A program made the position numbers and the translations under genes. Under the pieces are notes generated by a model, which had not been told where the DNA came from, did no database searches, and worked only from the letters and a program-made list of their open reading frames with translations. 34,037 bases of DNA. Origin: Thermoplasmata archaeon (GTDB lineage Archaea; Thermoplasmatota; Thermoplasmata; GCA-020350865). Each line of letters opens with the position of its first letter. Position 1 is the stretch's first letter. This document shows, in pieces, positions 16,177 through 23,514 of this stretch. The stretch lies in the NCBI GenBank assembly GCA_020348445.1, contig CP070751.1, forward strand, positions 2,924,852-2,958,888, in the 5' to 3' direction.

Positions 16177-16626
16177 TCAATCTGATTTATATGCCAGATT
16201 TATGAAACCGCTTTTGTCAAACCCTATTGATTTGAAAAATGATATTAAATCTCCGCTATCCCATTTAACAGTTGTATATACCTCTTTTATACCATTGTCT
16301 CCGAAATAACGAATCAAAGCTTCTCCCAGTGTCCTCCCTATGCCTTTTCCCATGAGTTTAGGATCAACCTCTATCATCTCAATCCATCCCGACCGCTCTA
16401 CACCGAATCCCCATTCCTTGATACAACCGACTATAAAACCTACGACTCTGTTTTCATTTTCTGCAATGATACATGTTTGAGGGCTCTTTTGGATGAAGGA
16501 CACAAATAGGTCTTCGATTGCATAATTCATACTTTGGCCTAGGCCATGTCTAATAATCTTTCGATGTATTTCAACAGCCTGGTCGATATCTTTTTCCTTC
16601 ATGGGTCTTATAGTGATATCTTTCAT
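16177..16626 (-). CDS. GNAT family N-acetyltransferase
   Basis: 149 residues with the GNAT fold: an N-terminal ITIRPMKEKDIDQAVEIH strand-helix, a central CIIAENENRVVGFIVG strand pair, and motif A VDPKLMGKGIGRTLGEALI, which binds the acetyl-CoA pyrophosphate. It ends with SFFKSIGFDKSGFINLAYKS. It should transfer an acetyl group to an amine; substrate unknown. It starts 15 bases after the small DUF2080-like gene, with AGGGA as ribosome site, and ends 33-60 bases before bzdN, so it may share a transcript with both. Any role in regulating the pathway, for example by protein acetylation, would be speculation. Confidence 0.88.
   Translation of the reverse strand: MKDITIRPMKEKDIDQAVEIHRKIIRHGLGQSMNYAIEDLFVSFIQKSPQTCIIAENENRVVGFIVGCIKEWGFGVERSGWIEMIEVDPKLMGKGIGRTLGEALIRYFGDNGIKEVYTTVKWDSGDLISFFKSIGFDKSGFINLAYKSD
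16185..16192 (-). promoter_or_regulatory. TATA-box-like promoter for the benzoyl-CoA reductase operon
   Basis: Minus-strand GCATATAAATC lies in the 3' end of the GNAT gene. Initiation about 26 bases on, near 16162, would give a short leader that still includes the GGGGGTG ribosome site at 16155-16149. If used, bzdN onward can be transcribed independently of the GNAT gene. Confidence 0.4.
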
Positions 16627-16641
16627 ATTACTATCCCTATC

Positions 16642-16779
16642 TCAATCTACCCTGATAATTTTGACTTTTTTTTCAATCCAATCTGGGGGAAGATAAATGC
16701 GGCCGCTATTGCCACACTTCTTTACAATCTTCTCGAGCATCTCTTGACCATAAACCTCAAATTTTGTTGGATTGTCCAT
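16642..16779 (-). CDS. Small DUF2080-like protein (AbrB/SpoVT-like, 45 residues)
   Basis: A 45-residue reading frame starting at an ATG preceded by AGGGA. It contains EKIVKKCGNSGRIYLPPDWI followed by KKVKIIRV. This matches my memory of DUF2080, a family of tiny archaeal proteins often labelled transposon-encoded, with the core GNSGRVYLPKEW. That core also resembles the swapped-hairpin AbrB/SpoVT DNA-binding motif (GRIVIPKEIR), so a dimeric DNA-binding protein is likely. It lies 15 bases before the GNAT gene. A perfect palindrome (16790-16804) sits at its predicted transcription start, which fits autoregulation. No transposase is seen nearby. Family recognition is from memory and pattern; function is inferred. 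Confidence 0.72.
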   Translation of the reverse strand: MDNPTKFEVYGQEMLEKIVKKCGNSGRIYLPPDWIEKKVKIIRVD

Positions 16780-16789
16780 AATAATCCCT

Positions 16790-16804
16790 AGCTACATTGT
16801 AGCT
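16790..16804. promoter_or_regulatory. Palindromic candidate operator upstream of the DUF2080-like gene
   Basis: AGCTACA-T-TGTAGCT is a perfect 7-bp inverted repeat around one base. It starts 11 bases upstream of the DUF2080-like ATG, at about the transcription start predicted from the TATA-like box at 16827-16835. A repressor bound here would block initiation. Operator function is inferred from position and symmetry. Confidence 0.5.
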
Positions 16805-16826
16805 ATATTAAAGTTATAATGTAATT

Positions 16827-16835
16827 ATTTATATA
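16827..16835 (-). promoter_or_regulatory. TATA-box-like promoter for the DUF2080-GNAT(-bzd) transcript
   Basis: On the minus strand CTATATAAATA matches the archaeal TATA consensus well. With the usual spacing of about 26 bases, initiation would fall near 16805, at the palindrome. No separate experimental support. Confidence 0.5.
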
Positions 16836-16868
16836 GTTTTTGTTTGTATCGGCCATAACCGGAAATAG

Positions 16869-16894
16869 AAAATAAGGTGATGAAGCCTTATTTT
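16869..16894. repeat. 9-bp perfect inverted repeat in the divergent DUF2080 / subtilisin intergenic region
   Basis: AAAATAAGG (16869-16877) and CCTTATTTT (16886-16894) are perfect complements around the loop TGATGAAG. It lies between the two opposite promoters, roughly 34 bases behind the DUF2080-side TATA box. It could be an operator, an upstream activator site or an RNA hairpin; the sequence alone does not decide. Confidence 0.55.
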
Positions 16895-16915
16895 AGGTAA
16901 AATTTTTATACCACA

Positions 16916-16923
16916 TTTATAAT
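16916..16923 (+). promoter_or_regulatory. TATA-like element for the subtilisin gene
   Basis: ACATTTATAATATAATA is one of two TATA-like stretches before the gene. Initiation from it would fall near 16946, leaving a leader with the GGAGG at 16985-16989. A second stretch (CTATTTAAATA, about 16966-16976) would place initiation at the ATG itself, leaving the ribosome site unused, so I favour the first. Confidence 0.35.
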
Positions 16924-16995
16924 ATAATATTTTCATCGACTAACATCACATACTTGTTATGTTTACTATTTAAATAAAATATATGGAGGAAAAAA

Positions 16996-19845
16996 ATGAA
17001 GACAACGATGGTTTTTGGAATAATATTGAGCCTTTTGTTAAGTATGAATTCTTTGATTTCAGGTGTCAATCCTGTTTCTCACGAAGCACCATGTAGTTCT
17101 TGGTATTATGATAGCTCAATTCTCGATGAAACTTGTAACTTCGAGGACGATATGTTTTACTCAAATTTGGATAAACCACTATTTGTTCCAAATGAATTGA
17201 TCATCAAATTTAATGAGGAGGAAAAAATTGTACTTTCGAAATCACCACAAAAGAGCATAACCACAGGGCTTGATTCAACGGATAGGTTAAACATGAGATA
17301 TCGTGTTATTTCTGCTGAACCACTCTTCGATACAGATCCAATCGAACCGCTCTCTAACATCTTTGTGTTCACGTTTCCAGAGAAGACGAACCTTCGTAAA
17401 GCTGCTTCCGAATACGCTAACGATCTAAATGTAGAATTTGCAGAACCAAATTTTCTCTACCACCCGCTTGGTGTCCCTAACGACCCCTATTTTGATATGC
17501 AATGGGCGTTGAATAACACCGGGCAAACCGGGGGAACACCTGATGCCGATATAGATGCCCCTGAAGCTTGGGATCTTGAGCAGGGCGATCCAAGCATAAC
17601 TATTGCAATTATTGATACAGGAGTTGATTATACCAATCCAGATATGGGAAATTGTACTGAAGGAATAACGGAACAAGATTATATTTTAGAATCGTCTCAC
17701 CCTATCAATTGGTCGAATTCGTCAGAAACTATGAAACAGATATCCTTTCCGGAATATGATTCTGTTTCACTACATTTATCGCATTTTGATTTAGGTGGTA
17801 ACTCACGATTTGTCATCTCCAATAATGTACCTGGAAAAATATTTTCAAAAAAGTTATTTTCTGGAGGTAGTTACAATGGGACGGGGGCAAATATATGGAC
17901 AAAATTCTCTGAATTTAGAAGCGGAAATAATATAGATATCCTGGTTGACCAACGCACGTTTCCTTACCCTGAGGTTTGGGGGTATGCAATAGATAAAATC
18001 AAAACACAAATTTGGAATCCACTAAGTAAAATCTCTGAGAAATATGCAGATGGATATGACTTCTACTATCACAATCCAGATCCAATGGATGATATGGGAC
18101 ATGGAACACATTGCGCTGGAATCGCTGCTGCAGTGACAAATAATTACCATGGCATTGCAGGAGTGGCTGGAAACTGTAAAATCTTGCCAATAAAAGTCGG
18201 TGGTTCAGGTACTGGTGCTTCGAAACTCTCGTTTATCTCCCGAGCAATCTTTTTTGCAGTACGCAAAGGGGCTGATATTATTAGTTTAAGTCTTGGAGGA
18301 ATCAACAGCATTGTTGGACAACTTCTCATGGCTTATGCTAACGCACGAGGTGTTATCATTGTTGCAGCAGCTGGAAATGAAAATATGAATCTGAAAAGTC
18401 TCTCATGGCCAGCAAGCCACAAAGATGTCATTGCTGTTGCCGCTACAGATGCAAATGATTCAAAAGCATGGTTTTCCAATTATGGACCGTGGGTTGATGT
18501 TGCAGCACCTGGGATGGATATTCTTTCCCTCCGTGCACATGGAACAGATATGTATCTTCTAGAAGGATCATATAATCCTGGGGCGGCGTTCGTTCCTGCT
18601 TTTGACAATAATGCGACACTTTATAGAGCAAGTGGAACAAGTATGGCATGTCCTTTTGTGGCCGGTGTTGCAGCTCTCATTCTCTCAAAGAATCCTAATC
18701 TTACCCCTATTCAAGTAAGAACAATTTTACGATCAAGTACTGATGAGGTTTTATCAGATTTATATATTGGAACAGGGCGAATTAATGCACATACAGCATT
18801 ATTAAAGACTTTTCCAGTTAGTTCTGAACTTGATGATTCATTAAATGGAGCTGAAGTGAAGGGAACTAAAAAAATCAAAGGTATTGCAGAAGGAGAGCAA
18901 TTCAAAGGATATGAGGTTGAGTATGCACTTGGAGTATATCCTGATGAAGAAAGTTGGGTACTACTGGCTAATTCATCTTCACCAGAAAATGGAATATTAG
19001 CTTCTTTAGACACAACTATTCTTAATGAAGGCATTTACACAATTAGATTACAAGTAACTGCAGGAAATTATTCATATGAAGATAGAAAGCTTATTATTGT
19101 CAATAACAAACCAAATACATTTTATGTTGATGATGACAATGTTGTTGGACCATGGTATGGAACCCAGGAATATCCTTTCAAAACTATTCAGAATGCTCTG
19201 GACAGTTGTGGAAGTTTTCGTGATGAAGTTTATGTCTATAGCGGCATTTATTCAGAGAAAAGCGTACTTGGAAAAGGTATTAATATCTGGTCAGAACTAG
19301 CCGCTCGAGAAAGAGGAAAATCAGTAAAAATTCGAGGTGAAAATAAAAACACAACAATTCTTGATGGAAGCGGTATTCAAGCTGGAAATTTGTTGCCACC
19401 TGCTGCTTTTATTTTAATACATGCAAAATTCGTTACAATAACAGGATTTACTTTTAGAAACTTTACATTTAGTGGTATCTTTGGATTGCTAGATCATTTT
19501 AATAGGATTTTTGACAATTGTTTCGTTAATAATGGAGTTGGATTATTCCTATTTGATTCTTTCTTTAATATGATTTATAATAATAATTTTATCTCCAATA
19601 GGTTTCATGTTATCTCTGCAGGTGTTAACATGTGGTATAATCCCATACTATTGCGTGGTAATTATTGGGATGATTACGAAAAGAAGTATCCAAAGGCAAA
19701 TCCTAGACTTATTTTACCGTGGGTTTGGAATATTCCATATAAATCTGCAGGAGCTATTAGTTTACTACCCCCATATATCTCCCGTCCTGAAATCTTTCGC
19801 TTTATGTGGAATAATGATAGATTTCCCCTTATATATCCATCTTAA
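16996..19845 (+). CDS. Secreted subtilisin-like serine protease (S8) with C-terminal parallel beta-helix (NosD-like) domain
   Basis: 949 residues. Signal peptide about 1-23, propeptide-like region 60-160 (VPNELIIKFNEEE, FAEPNFLYH), then the S8 catalytic domain: Asp207 in AIIDTGVDY, His369 in MGHGTHCAG, oxyanion Asn461 in AAGNEN, Ser549 in SGTSMACP. All key residues are present. About 160 residues separate Asp and His, far more than the usual 30-40; the insert (about 220-350) is rich in beta-type sequence. A linker domain (about 611-705) leads to YVDDDN at 710 and a beta-helix with repeated N-rich turns, ending with GNYWDDY. Such tails are common in secreted Thermoplasmata proteins. No membrane anchor is seen. 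Probably an extracellular scavenging protease, unconnected to aromatic metabolism. GGAGG lies six bases before the ATG. Confidence 0.93.
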   Translation: MKTTMVFGIILSLLLSMNSLISGVNPVSHEAPCSSWYYDSSILDETCNFEDDMFYSNLDKPLFVPNELIIKFNEEEKIVLSKSPQKSITTGLDSTDRLNMRYRVISAEPLFDTDPIEPLSNIFVFTFPEKTNLRKAASEYANDLNVEFAEPNFLYHPLGVPNDPYFDMQWALNNTGQTGGTPDADIDAPEAWDLEQGDPSITIAIIDTGVDYTNPDMGNCTEGITEQDYILESSHPINWSNSSETMKQISFPEYDSVSLHLSHFDLGGNSRFVISNNVPGKIFSKKLFSGGSYNGTGANIWTKFSEFRSGNNIDILVDQRTFPYPEVWGYAIDKIKTQIWNPLSKISEKYADGYDFYYHNPDPMDDMGHGTHCAGIAAAVTNNYHGIAGVAGNCKILPIKVGGSGTGASKLSFISRAIFFAVRKGADIISLSLGGINSIVGQLLMAYANARGVIIVAAAGNENMNLKSLSWPASHKDVIAVAATDANDSKAWFSNYGPWVDVAAPGMDILSLRAHGTDMYLLEGSYNPGAAFVPAFDNNATLYRASGTSMACPFVAGVAALILSKNPNLTPIQVRTILRSSTDEVLSDLYIGTGRINAHTALLKTFPVSSELDDSLNGAEVKGTKKIKGIAEGEQFKGYEVEYALGVYPDEESWVLLANSSSPENGILASLDTTILNEGIYTIRLQVTAGNYSYEDRKLIIVNNKPNTFYVDDDNVVGPWYGTQEYPFKTIQNALDSCGSFRDEVYVYSGIYSEKSVLGKGINIWSELAARERGKSVKIRGENKNTTILDGSGIQAGNLLPPAAFILIHAKFVTITGFTFRNFTFSGIFGLLDHFNRIFDNCFVNNGVGLFLFDSFFNMIYNNNFISNRFHVISAGVNMWYNPILLRGNYWDDYEKKYPKANPRLILPWVWNIPYKSAGAISLLPPYISRPEIFRFMWNNDRFPLIYPS

Positions 19846-19911
19846 AGTTTAAGTGATAATAACATAATTTGGAGGATTCATAGCTGATATAGATAAGTTC
19901 CAATTCCAGCG

Positions 19912-19934
19912 TTTTTATCATTATAAGATAAAAA
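19912..19934. terminator. Hairpin downstream of the subtilisin gene, possible terminator
   Basis: TTTTTATC (19912-19919) and GATAAAAA (19927-19934) form a perfect 8-bp stem with loop ATTATAA, 67 bases after the stop. It is AT-rich and lacks a clear trailing T-run, so a terminator is only one option. The rest of the 280-base gap (19846-20125) is AT-rich with no supported gene and carries the promoter of the next gene at its end. Confidence 0.35.
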
Positions 19935-20075
19935 TCAATCTAATCAATTCGGCGGCTTCATATTATTACATTTATGTTGACTAATTAAATCATGAAAAAC
20001 TGTAAATTATTAGAAGATAGAAAATCAGTGTATTCTGAATTTATTTATTGTTCTTAGAAAAACATTTATCTCACC

Positions 20076-20084
20076 TATTTATAA
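20076..20084 (+). promoter_or_regulatory. TATA-box-like promoter of the acyl-CoA ligase gene
   Basis: CTATTTATAAC lies 42-50 bases before the ATG at 20126. Initiation near 20106 would give a leader of about 20 bases carrying the AGGGAG ribosome site. Spacing and match are typical for an archaeal promoter. Confidence 0.5.
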
Positions 20085-20125
20085 CCTCCCTTGAACCTGT
20101 TACATATAAAGGGAGACATAGAAAC

Positions 20126-21892
20126 ATGTTGACACTTGGGGAGACATTGGATAGAGCTGCAATAGCATTTCCAGACAAAGAAGTAATTTGTTACCCCGGC
20201 AAGAAAGAGGAGAGGATTACTTATGCAGGGCTTAACGAAAGAGTAAATCGCCTAGCAGGCGGCCTAGTGAAGATAGGCATTAAAGCAGGTGATAAAGTTG
20301 CACTATGGATGCCAAATCGCCCAGAATGGATTGTGACATTATTTGCTGTGGCCAGGATTGGTGCTATTCTAGTTCCTATGGATACGTGGTATAAAGCCTC
20401 AGAGGCAGAGTATATTTTAAACCATTCTGATTCTGTGGCAGTAATTACCCCAAAGAGTTTTGGTAAAAATGATTTTATTAGCATGCTACAAGAGGCAAAA
20501 CCACATCTCCCAAAGCTCAAGCACATTATCGTTATTGATGAGGTTGTTGCGGGCACCGTTTCTTATCAATCTGTACTAGAGATGGGTGACGACTGGAGAG
20601 AGAATCAGGAATATACAGACCGACGCTTTCAAAACGATCTCGAAAATGTAGTATTCATCATCTACACCAGTGGCACAACTGGGAAACCAAAAGGAGCCAT
20701 GCTCAGTCACATGAATATTGTAGCAAACGCAAAGGATGCAGCGTCAATAATGCAGGTCAACCATAAGGATCGATTCCTTGTCCCAGTCCCTTTCTCACAT
20801 CTATTCGGTTGCGTATTAGGTATAGCTTTAACCATTGTTCATGGGGCAAGTATAGTTGTCATGGAGTCCTTTGAGCCTGAAGATGTTCTGAAAACAATAG
20901 AGAAGGAGAGGTGTACTGTATGCCATGGAGTTCCTACGATGTTTATCCGTGAGTTGGAGGTGTTGAAGGTAAGAAAGTATGATATGGGTTCCCTTAGAAC
21001 AGGAATTATCGCTGGTGCCCCGTGTCCAGTGGATACAATGCAAGGGATCATGAGCATTATGAATTGTAATATCTGTATAGGTTACGGATTAACTGAATGT
21101 AGCTTGGTCACATTAACTAGATTTGATGATATACCCCATCAAAGAGTTATGACCGTCGGTCGCGCATTGCCAAATGTAGAGGTAAAAATAGTAGATGAAA
21201 AGCGAAACTCAGTATCTATGGGAGAGACAGGCGAGTTGGCATGTAGAGGTTACAACGTGATGAAAGGCTATTACAAGATGCCTGAACAGACAGCAGAAAC
21301 TATAGATAAAGATGGTTGGCTTTATACTGGAGATCTAGCCACGGTCGATGAAAACGGTTATTACAAAATTGTGGGACGTAAGAAGGATATGGTTATCGTA
21401 GGTGGATTTAATGTCTACCCGAGGGAGTTGGAGGAGTACTTGATATCTGATCCAAAGATTCAACAAATTGCTGTGGTAGGAGTTCCAGATCATGACATGG
21501 GCGAACTAATAGCTGTAGTTATTGTTCCTGAGCCACGTGTAAAGATCACAGGGCAAGAAATCGTTGATCTCTGCTATGGTAAAATGGCAAGCGCCAAAGT
21601 CCCCCGATACGTATTTATAGAGAAAGAAATGCCAGTTAGTAGCAGAGGCAAGGTACAAAAATACATACTTCGGAGTAAACTGGCTGAGAGGATTAAGAAA
21701 GAAGGGATAAAGAAGATTGCGCCTACTGAAGTAAAGATGAAAAAGAAGAAGGATACATTAGAGACGGTTATAGATAAGCTCATGGCAACGGGTAAATTGG
21801 TGCCAGATCAAAAGGCTGATTTGGAGAAACTTTTACTATCTCTTAACGAGGAGCAAGATATGCTGTTTAAGAAGCTTGTATTAGGTAAATAG
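20126..21892 (+). CDS. AMP-forming acyl-CoA synthetase with C-terminal extension (candidate aromatic/cyclic acid-CoA ligase)
   Basis: 588 residues of the ANL superfamily. ATP loop IIYTSGTTGKPKGA near residue 180, A5 motif GYGLTECS, DGWLYTGDLATVDENGYY, GRKKDMVIVGGFNVYP, and the catalytic Lys in SSRGKVQKYIL. Beyond the normal end lies an extra tail of about 70 residues with a Lys-rich stretch (VKMKKKKD) and a helical part. I start at the ATG at 20126, after AGGGAG; the frame is open to a TTG at 20048 but that part is upstream of any ribosome site and overlaps the TATA box. It is a single-gene unit near the benzoyl-CoA genes and may activate benzoate or a related acid; FadD-like medium-chain activity is equally possible. 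Confidence 0.88.
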   Translation: MLTLGETLDRAAIAFPDKEVICYPGKKEERITYAGLNERVNRLAGGLVKIGIKAGDKVALWMPNRPEWIVTLFAVARIGAILVPMDTWYKASEAEYILNHSDSVAVITPKSFGKNDFISMLQEAKPHLPKLKHIIVIDEVVAGTVSYQSVLEMGDDWRENQEYTDRRFQNDLENVVFIIYTSGTTGKPKGAMLSHMNIVANAKDAASIMQVNHKDRFLVPVPFSHLFGCVLGIALTIVHGASIVVMESFEPEDVLKTIEKERCTVCHGVPTMFIRELEVLKVRKYDMGSLRTGIIAGAPCPVDTMQGIMSIMNCNICIGYGLTECSLVTLTRFDDIPHQRVMTVGRALPNVEVKIVDEKRNSVSMGETGELACRGYNVMKGYYKMPEQTAETIDKDGWLYTGDLATVDENGYYKIVGRKKDMVIVGGFNVYPRELEEYLISDPKIQQIAVVGVPDHDMGELIAVVIVPEPRVKITGQEIVDLCYGKMASAKVPRYVFIEKEMPVSSRGKVQKYILRSKLAERIKKEGIKKIAPTEVKMKKKKDTLETVIDKLMATGKLVPDQKADLEKLLLSLNEEQDMLFKKLVLGK

Positions 21893-21929
21893 GGTTTTTA
21901 GAAAACATAAATTATAATATTATTTAGTA

Positions 21930-22349
21930 TTATTTGATTTTTTCAAGTGAATAATAGAGCTTTATATCAGGTATCTCCTCGAATATCTTAGGTACTGCTT
22001 TTAACCGCATTTCTATCTCAATTTGTTCCTCCGGGACATCCACCCAGCCTAGGAGTCGTCCACCATCATCTAGATCCAAAACGCCAATTATGTATGGCGC
22101 GATATCGTCAAAACCTGTAGGTGCTGCATAGATGATAGTATATGTGTGTAATCTCCCTTTACCAGTTGTTTCAACCCATTCAAACTCATCTGAAAAGCAT
22201 TTAATGCAGTCGGCTCGTGGTGGAAAGTAAAACTCGCCGCATTTCTTGCATCTTGTACCCATCAGCTTCCCATCTTTTAAGTAATCAGCGAACTTAGTGA
22301 CCTTTGTGTATGGTACAAAGTTTATCTTTCCAAAGTAGTGGAATGGCAT
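21930..22349 (-). CDS. DUF35 zinc-ribbon/OB-fold protein, thiolase partner
   Basis: 139 residues. An N-terminal rubredoxin-like zinc ribbon (CKKCGEFYFPPRADCIKC) is followed by an OB-fold (GKGRLHTYTIIYAAP, APYIIGVLDLDDGGRLLG). This is the small subunit that forms complexes with thiolases, as in archaeal acetoacetyl-CoA thiolase/HMG-CoA synthase and in BbsAB of toluene degradation. It probably binds CoA at the thiolase active site. The ATG at 22349 follows GGGAGGTGA, which contains the thiolase stop codon, so the two are translated together; a start at 22376 would lie inside the thiolase gene. It ends 37 bases from the convergent ligase gene. Confidence 0.9.
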   Translation of the reverse strand: MPFHYFGKINFVPYTKVTKFADYLKDGKLMGTRCKKCGEFYFPPRADCIKCFSDEFEWVETTGKGRLHTYTIIYAAPTGFDDIAPYIIGVLDLDDGGRLLGWVDVPEEQIEIEMRLKAVPKIFEEIPDIKLYYSLEKIK

Positions 22350-22353
22350 TTTC

Positions 22354-23502
22354 TCACCTCCCATGTATATGGACAAAGCAGTACTGACCTATGCCACCAA
22401 CGTTGTGTGTCAATCCTATTTCTGCATCTACTTGTCTTTTCCCTGCTTCTCCCCTAAGTTGTTTTACAATCTCTGTTGTCATTGATACTCCTGTAGCTCC
22501 TACGGGGTGACCTTTAGCCTTAAGGCCACCATCAATGTTCACAGGAGTTTTACCACCGATATAACTCTGTTTCTCTTCTATAAATTTTCCTCCCTTGCCT
22601 TTCTCACAGAAACCTAGGTCTTCATAAGCCATGATTTCTGCTATGGTGAAGCAGTCGTGTACATCTGCCACATCGACATCTTTGGGTTTAATGCCTGCTT
22701 GTTTATATGCTTGTTTCGATGCCTCCACTGTACTTGGTATTCCTACAAGGTGTGGTCGACGTAGTACTGACATTTCAGCTGATGCACATCCTAAACCCTC
22801 AAGCCATATAGGGGTATCATTTAGTTTCTTTGCATTCTTTTCATTTGTCATGATTATGCAGGCGGCTCCATCAGCATTTGCGCAGCAGTCAAAGACGTTA
22901 AGAGGATAGGCTACTTTATCTGAGGCGAGGCATTTCTCAATGGTGACTTCTTTTTGAAACATCGCCTTTGGATTCATGGTGCCATAGTGATGGTTTTTAA
23001 CAGCCACCATCGCCATCTGCTCCTTTGTAGTCCTAAATTCATACATATGCCGTGTGGCATACAATGCATAGTATCCTGGAAATGTAGTACCAAAAATGGA
23101 CTCCCATTGTACATCTCCTACTCTACCCATAAGAGCTAGTATCTCGGGCGTTGTAAGCTCTGTCATCTTCTGTAGGCCTATCACAGCTACGACCTCTTGC
23201 ATTCCAGATTTTATAGCCACATATGCCGTGCGTATAGCCGCGCTACCAGAGGCACAGGCAGCTTCGGTAAGCCAAGTAGGCTGTGGATTCACCCCTAGAT
23301 ACTCTGCTACAACTCCTGGCAAAGAACGCTGTTTATGATATTCTGGAGACGAGCCTATTATCGTGGCATCGATATCATGCTGGGTTATGTCACCAGCATC
23401 TATCAATGCTTCCCTAAAGGGCTCAAATGCAAGCTCCTGAACTGTCGCATCACTCCTTCGCCCAAACTTGCCGTGACCTATGCCAACGATTCCCACCTTC
23501 AT
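22354..23502 (-). CDS. Thiolase (SCP-x/archaeal acetoacetyl-CoA thiolase type)
   Basis: 382 residues, the length of the shorter thiolases that work with a DUF35 protein. Cys83 in EAACASGSA is the nucleophile; DVHDCFTIAE holds the His region; GGLKAKGHPVGATG and LTHNVGGIGQYC are the two closing motifs. The last motif lacks the usual Cys-Gly-Gly-Gly form of biosynthetic thiolases, as is normal in this subgroup. It cleaves or forms 3-oxoacyl-CoA. It sits between a short-chain dehydrogenase and its DUF35 partner. In the benzoyl-CoA route it could split 3-oxopimelyl-CoA or acetoacetyl-CoA; a BbsB-like role on an aromatic 3-oxoacyl-CoA is an alternative. AGGTG precedes the ATG. Confidence 0.9.
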   Translation of the reverse strand: MKVGIVGIGHGKFGRRSDATVQELAFEPFREALIDAGDITQHDIDATIIGSSPEYHKQRSLPGVVAEYLGVNPQPTWLTEAACASGSAAIRTAYVAIKSGMQEVVAVIGLQKMTELTTPEILALMGRVGDVQWESIFGTTFPGYYALYATRHMYEFRTTKEQMAMVAVKNHHYGTMNPKAMFQKEVTIEKCLASDKVAYPLNVFDCCANADGAACIIMTNEKNAKKLNDTPIWLEGLGCASAEMSVLRRPHLVGIPSTVEASKQAYKQAGIKPKDVDVADVHDCFTIAEIMAYEDLGFCEKGKGGKFIEEKQSYIGGKTPVNIDGGLKAKGHPVGATGVSMTTEIVKQLRGEAGKRQVDAEIGLTHNVGGIGQYCFVHIHGR

Positions 23503-23514
23503 TTCAACACCTGT

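Noticed and set aside
16642..16779. Remnant of an insertion sequence around the DUF2080-like gene
   Set aside because: No transposase fragment, terminal inverted repeats or target duplication were seen nearby; the gene looks intact and stands with a promoter of its own.
16546..16791. Plus-strand reading frame of about 81 codons opposite the GNAT and DUF2080-like genes
   Set aside because: It lies antisense to two better-supported genes, has no ribosome site or recognisable family pattern.
20048..20125. N-terminal extension of the acyl-CoA ligase from a TTG
   Set aside because: It lies upstream of the ribosome site and over the TATA-like box; the domain begins at the ATG at 20126.
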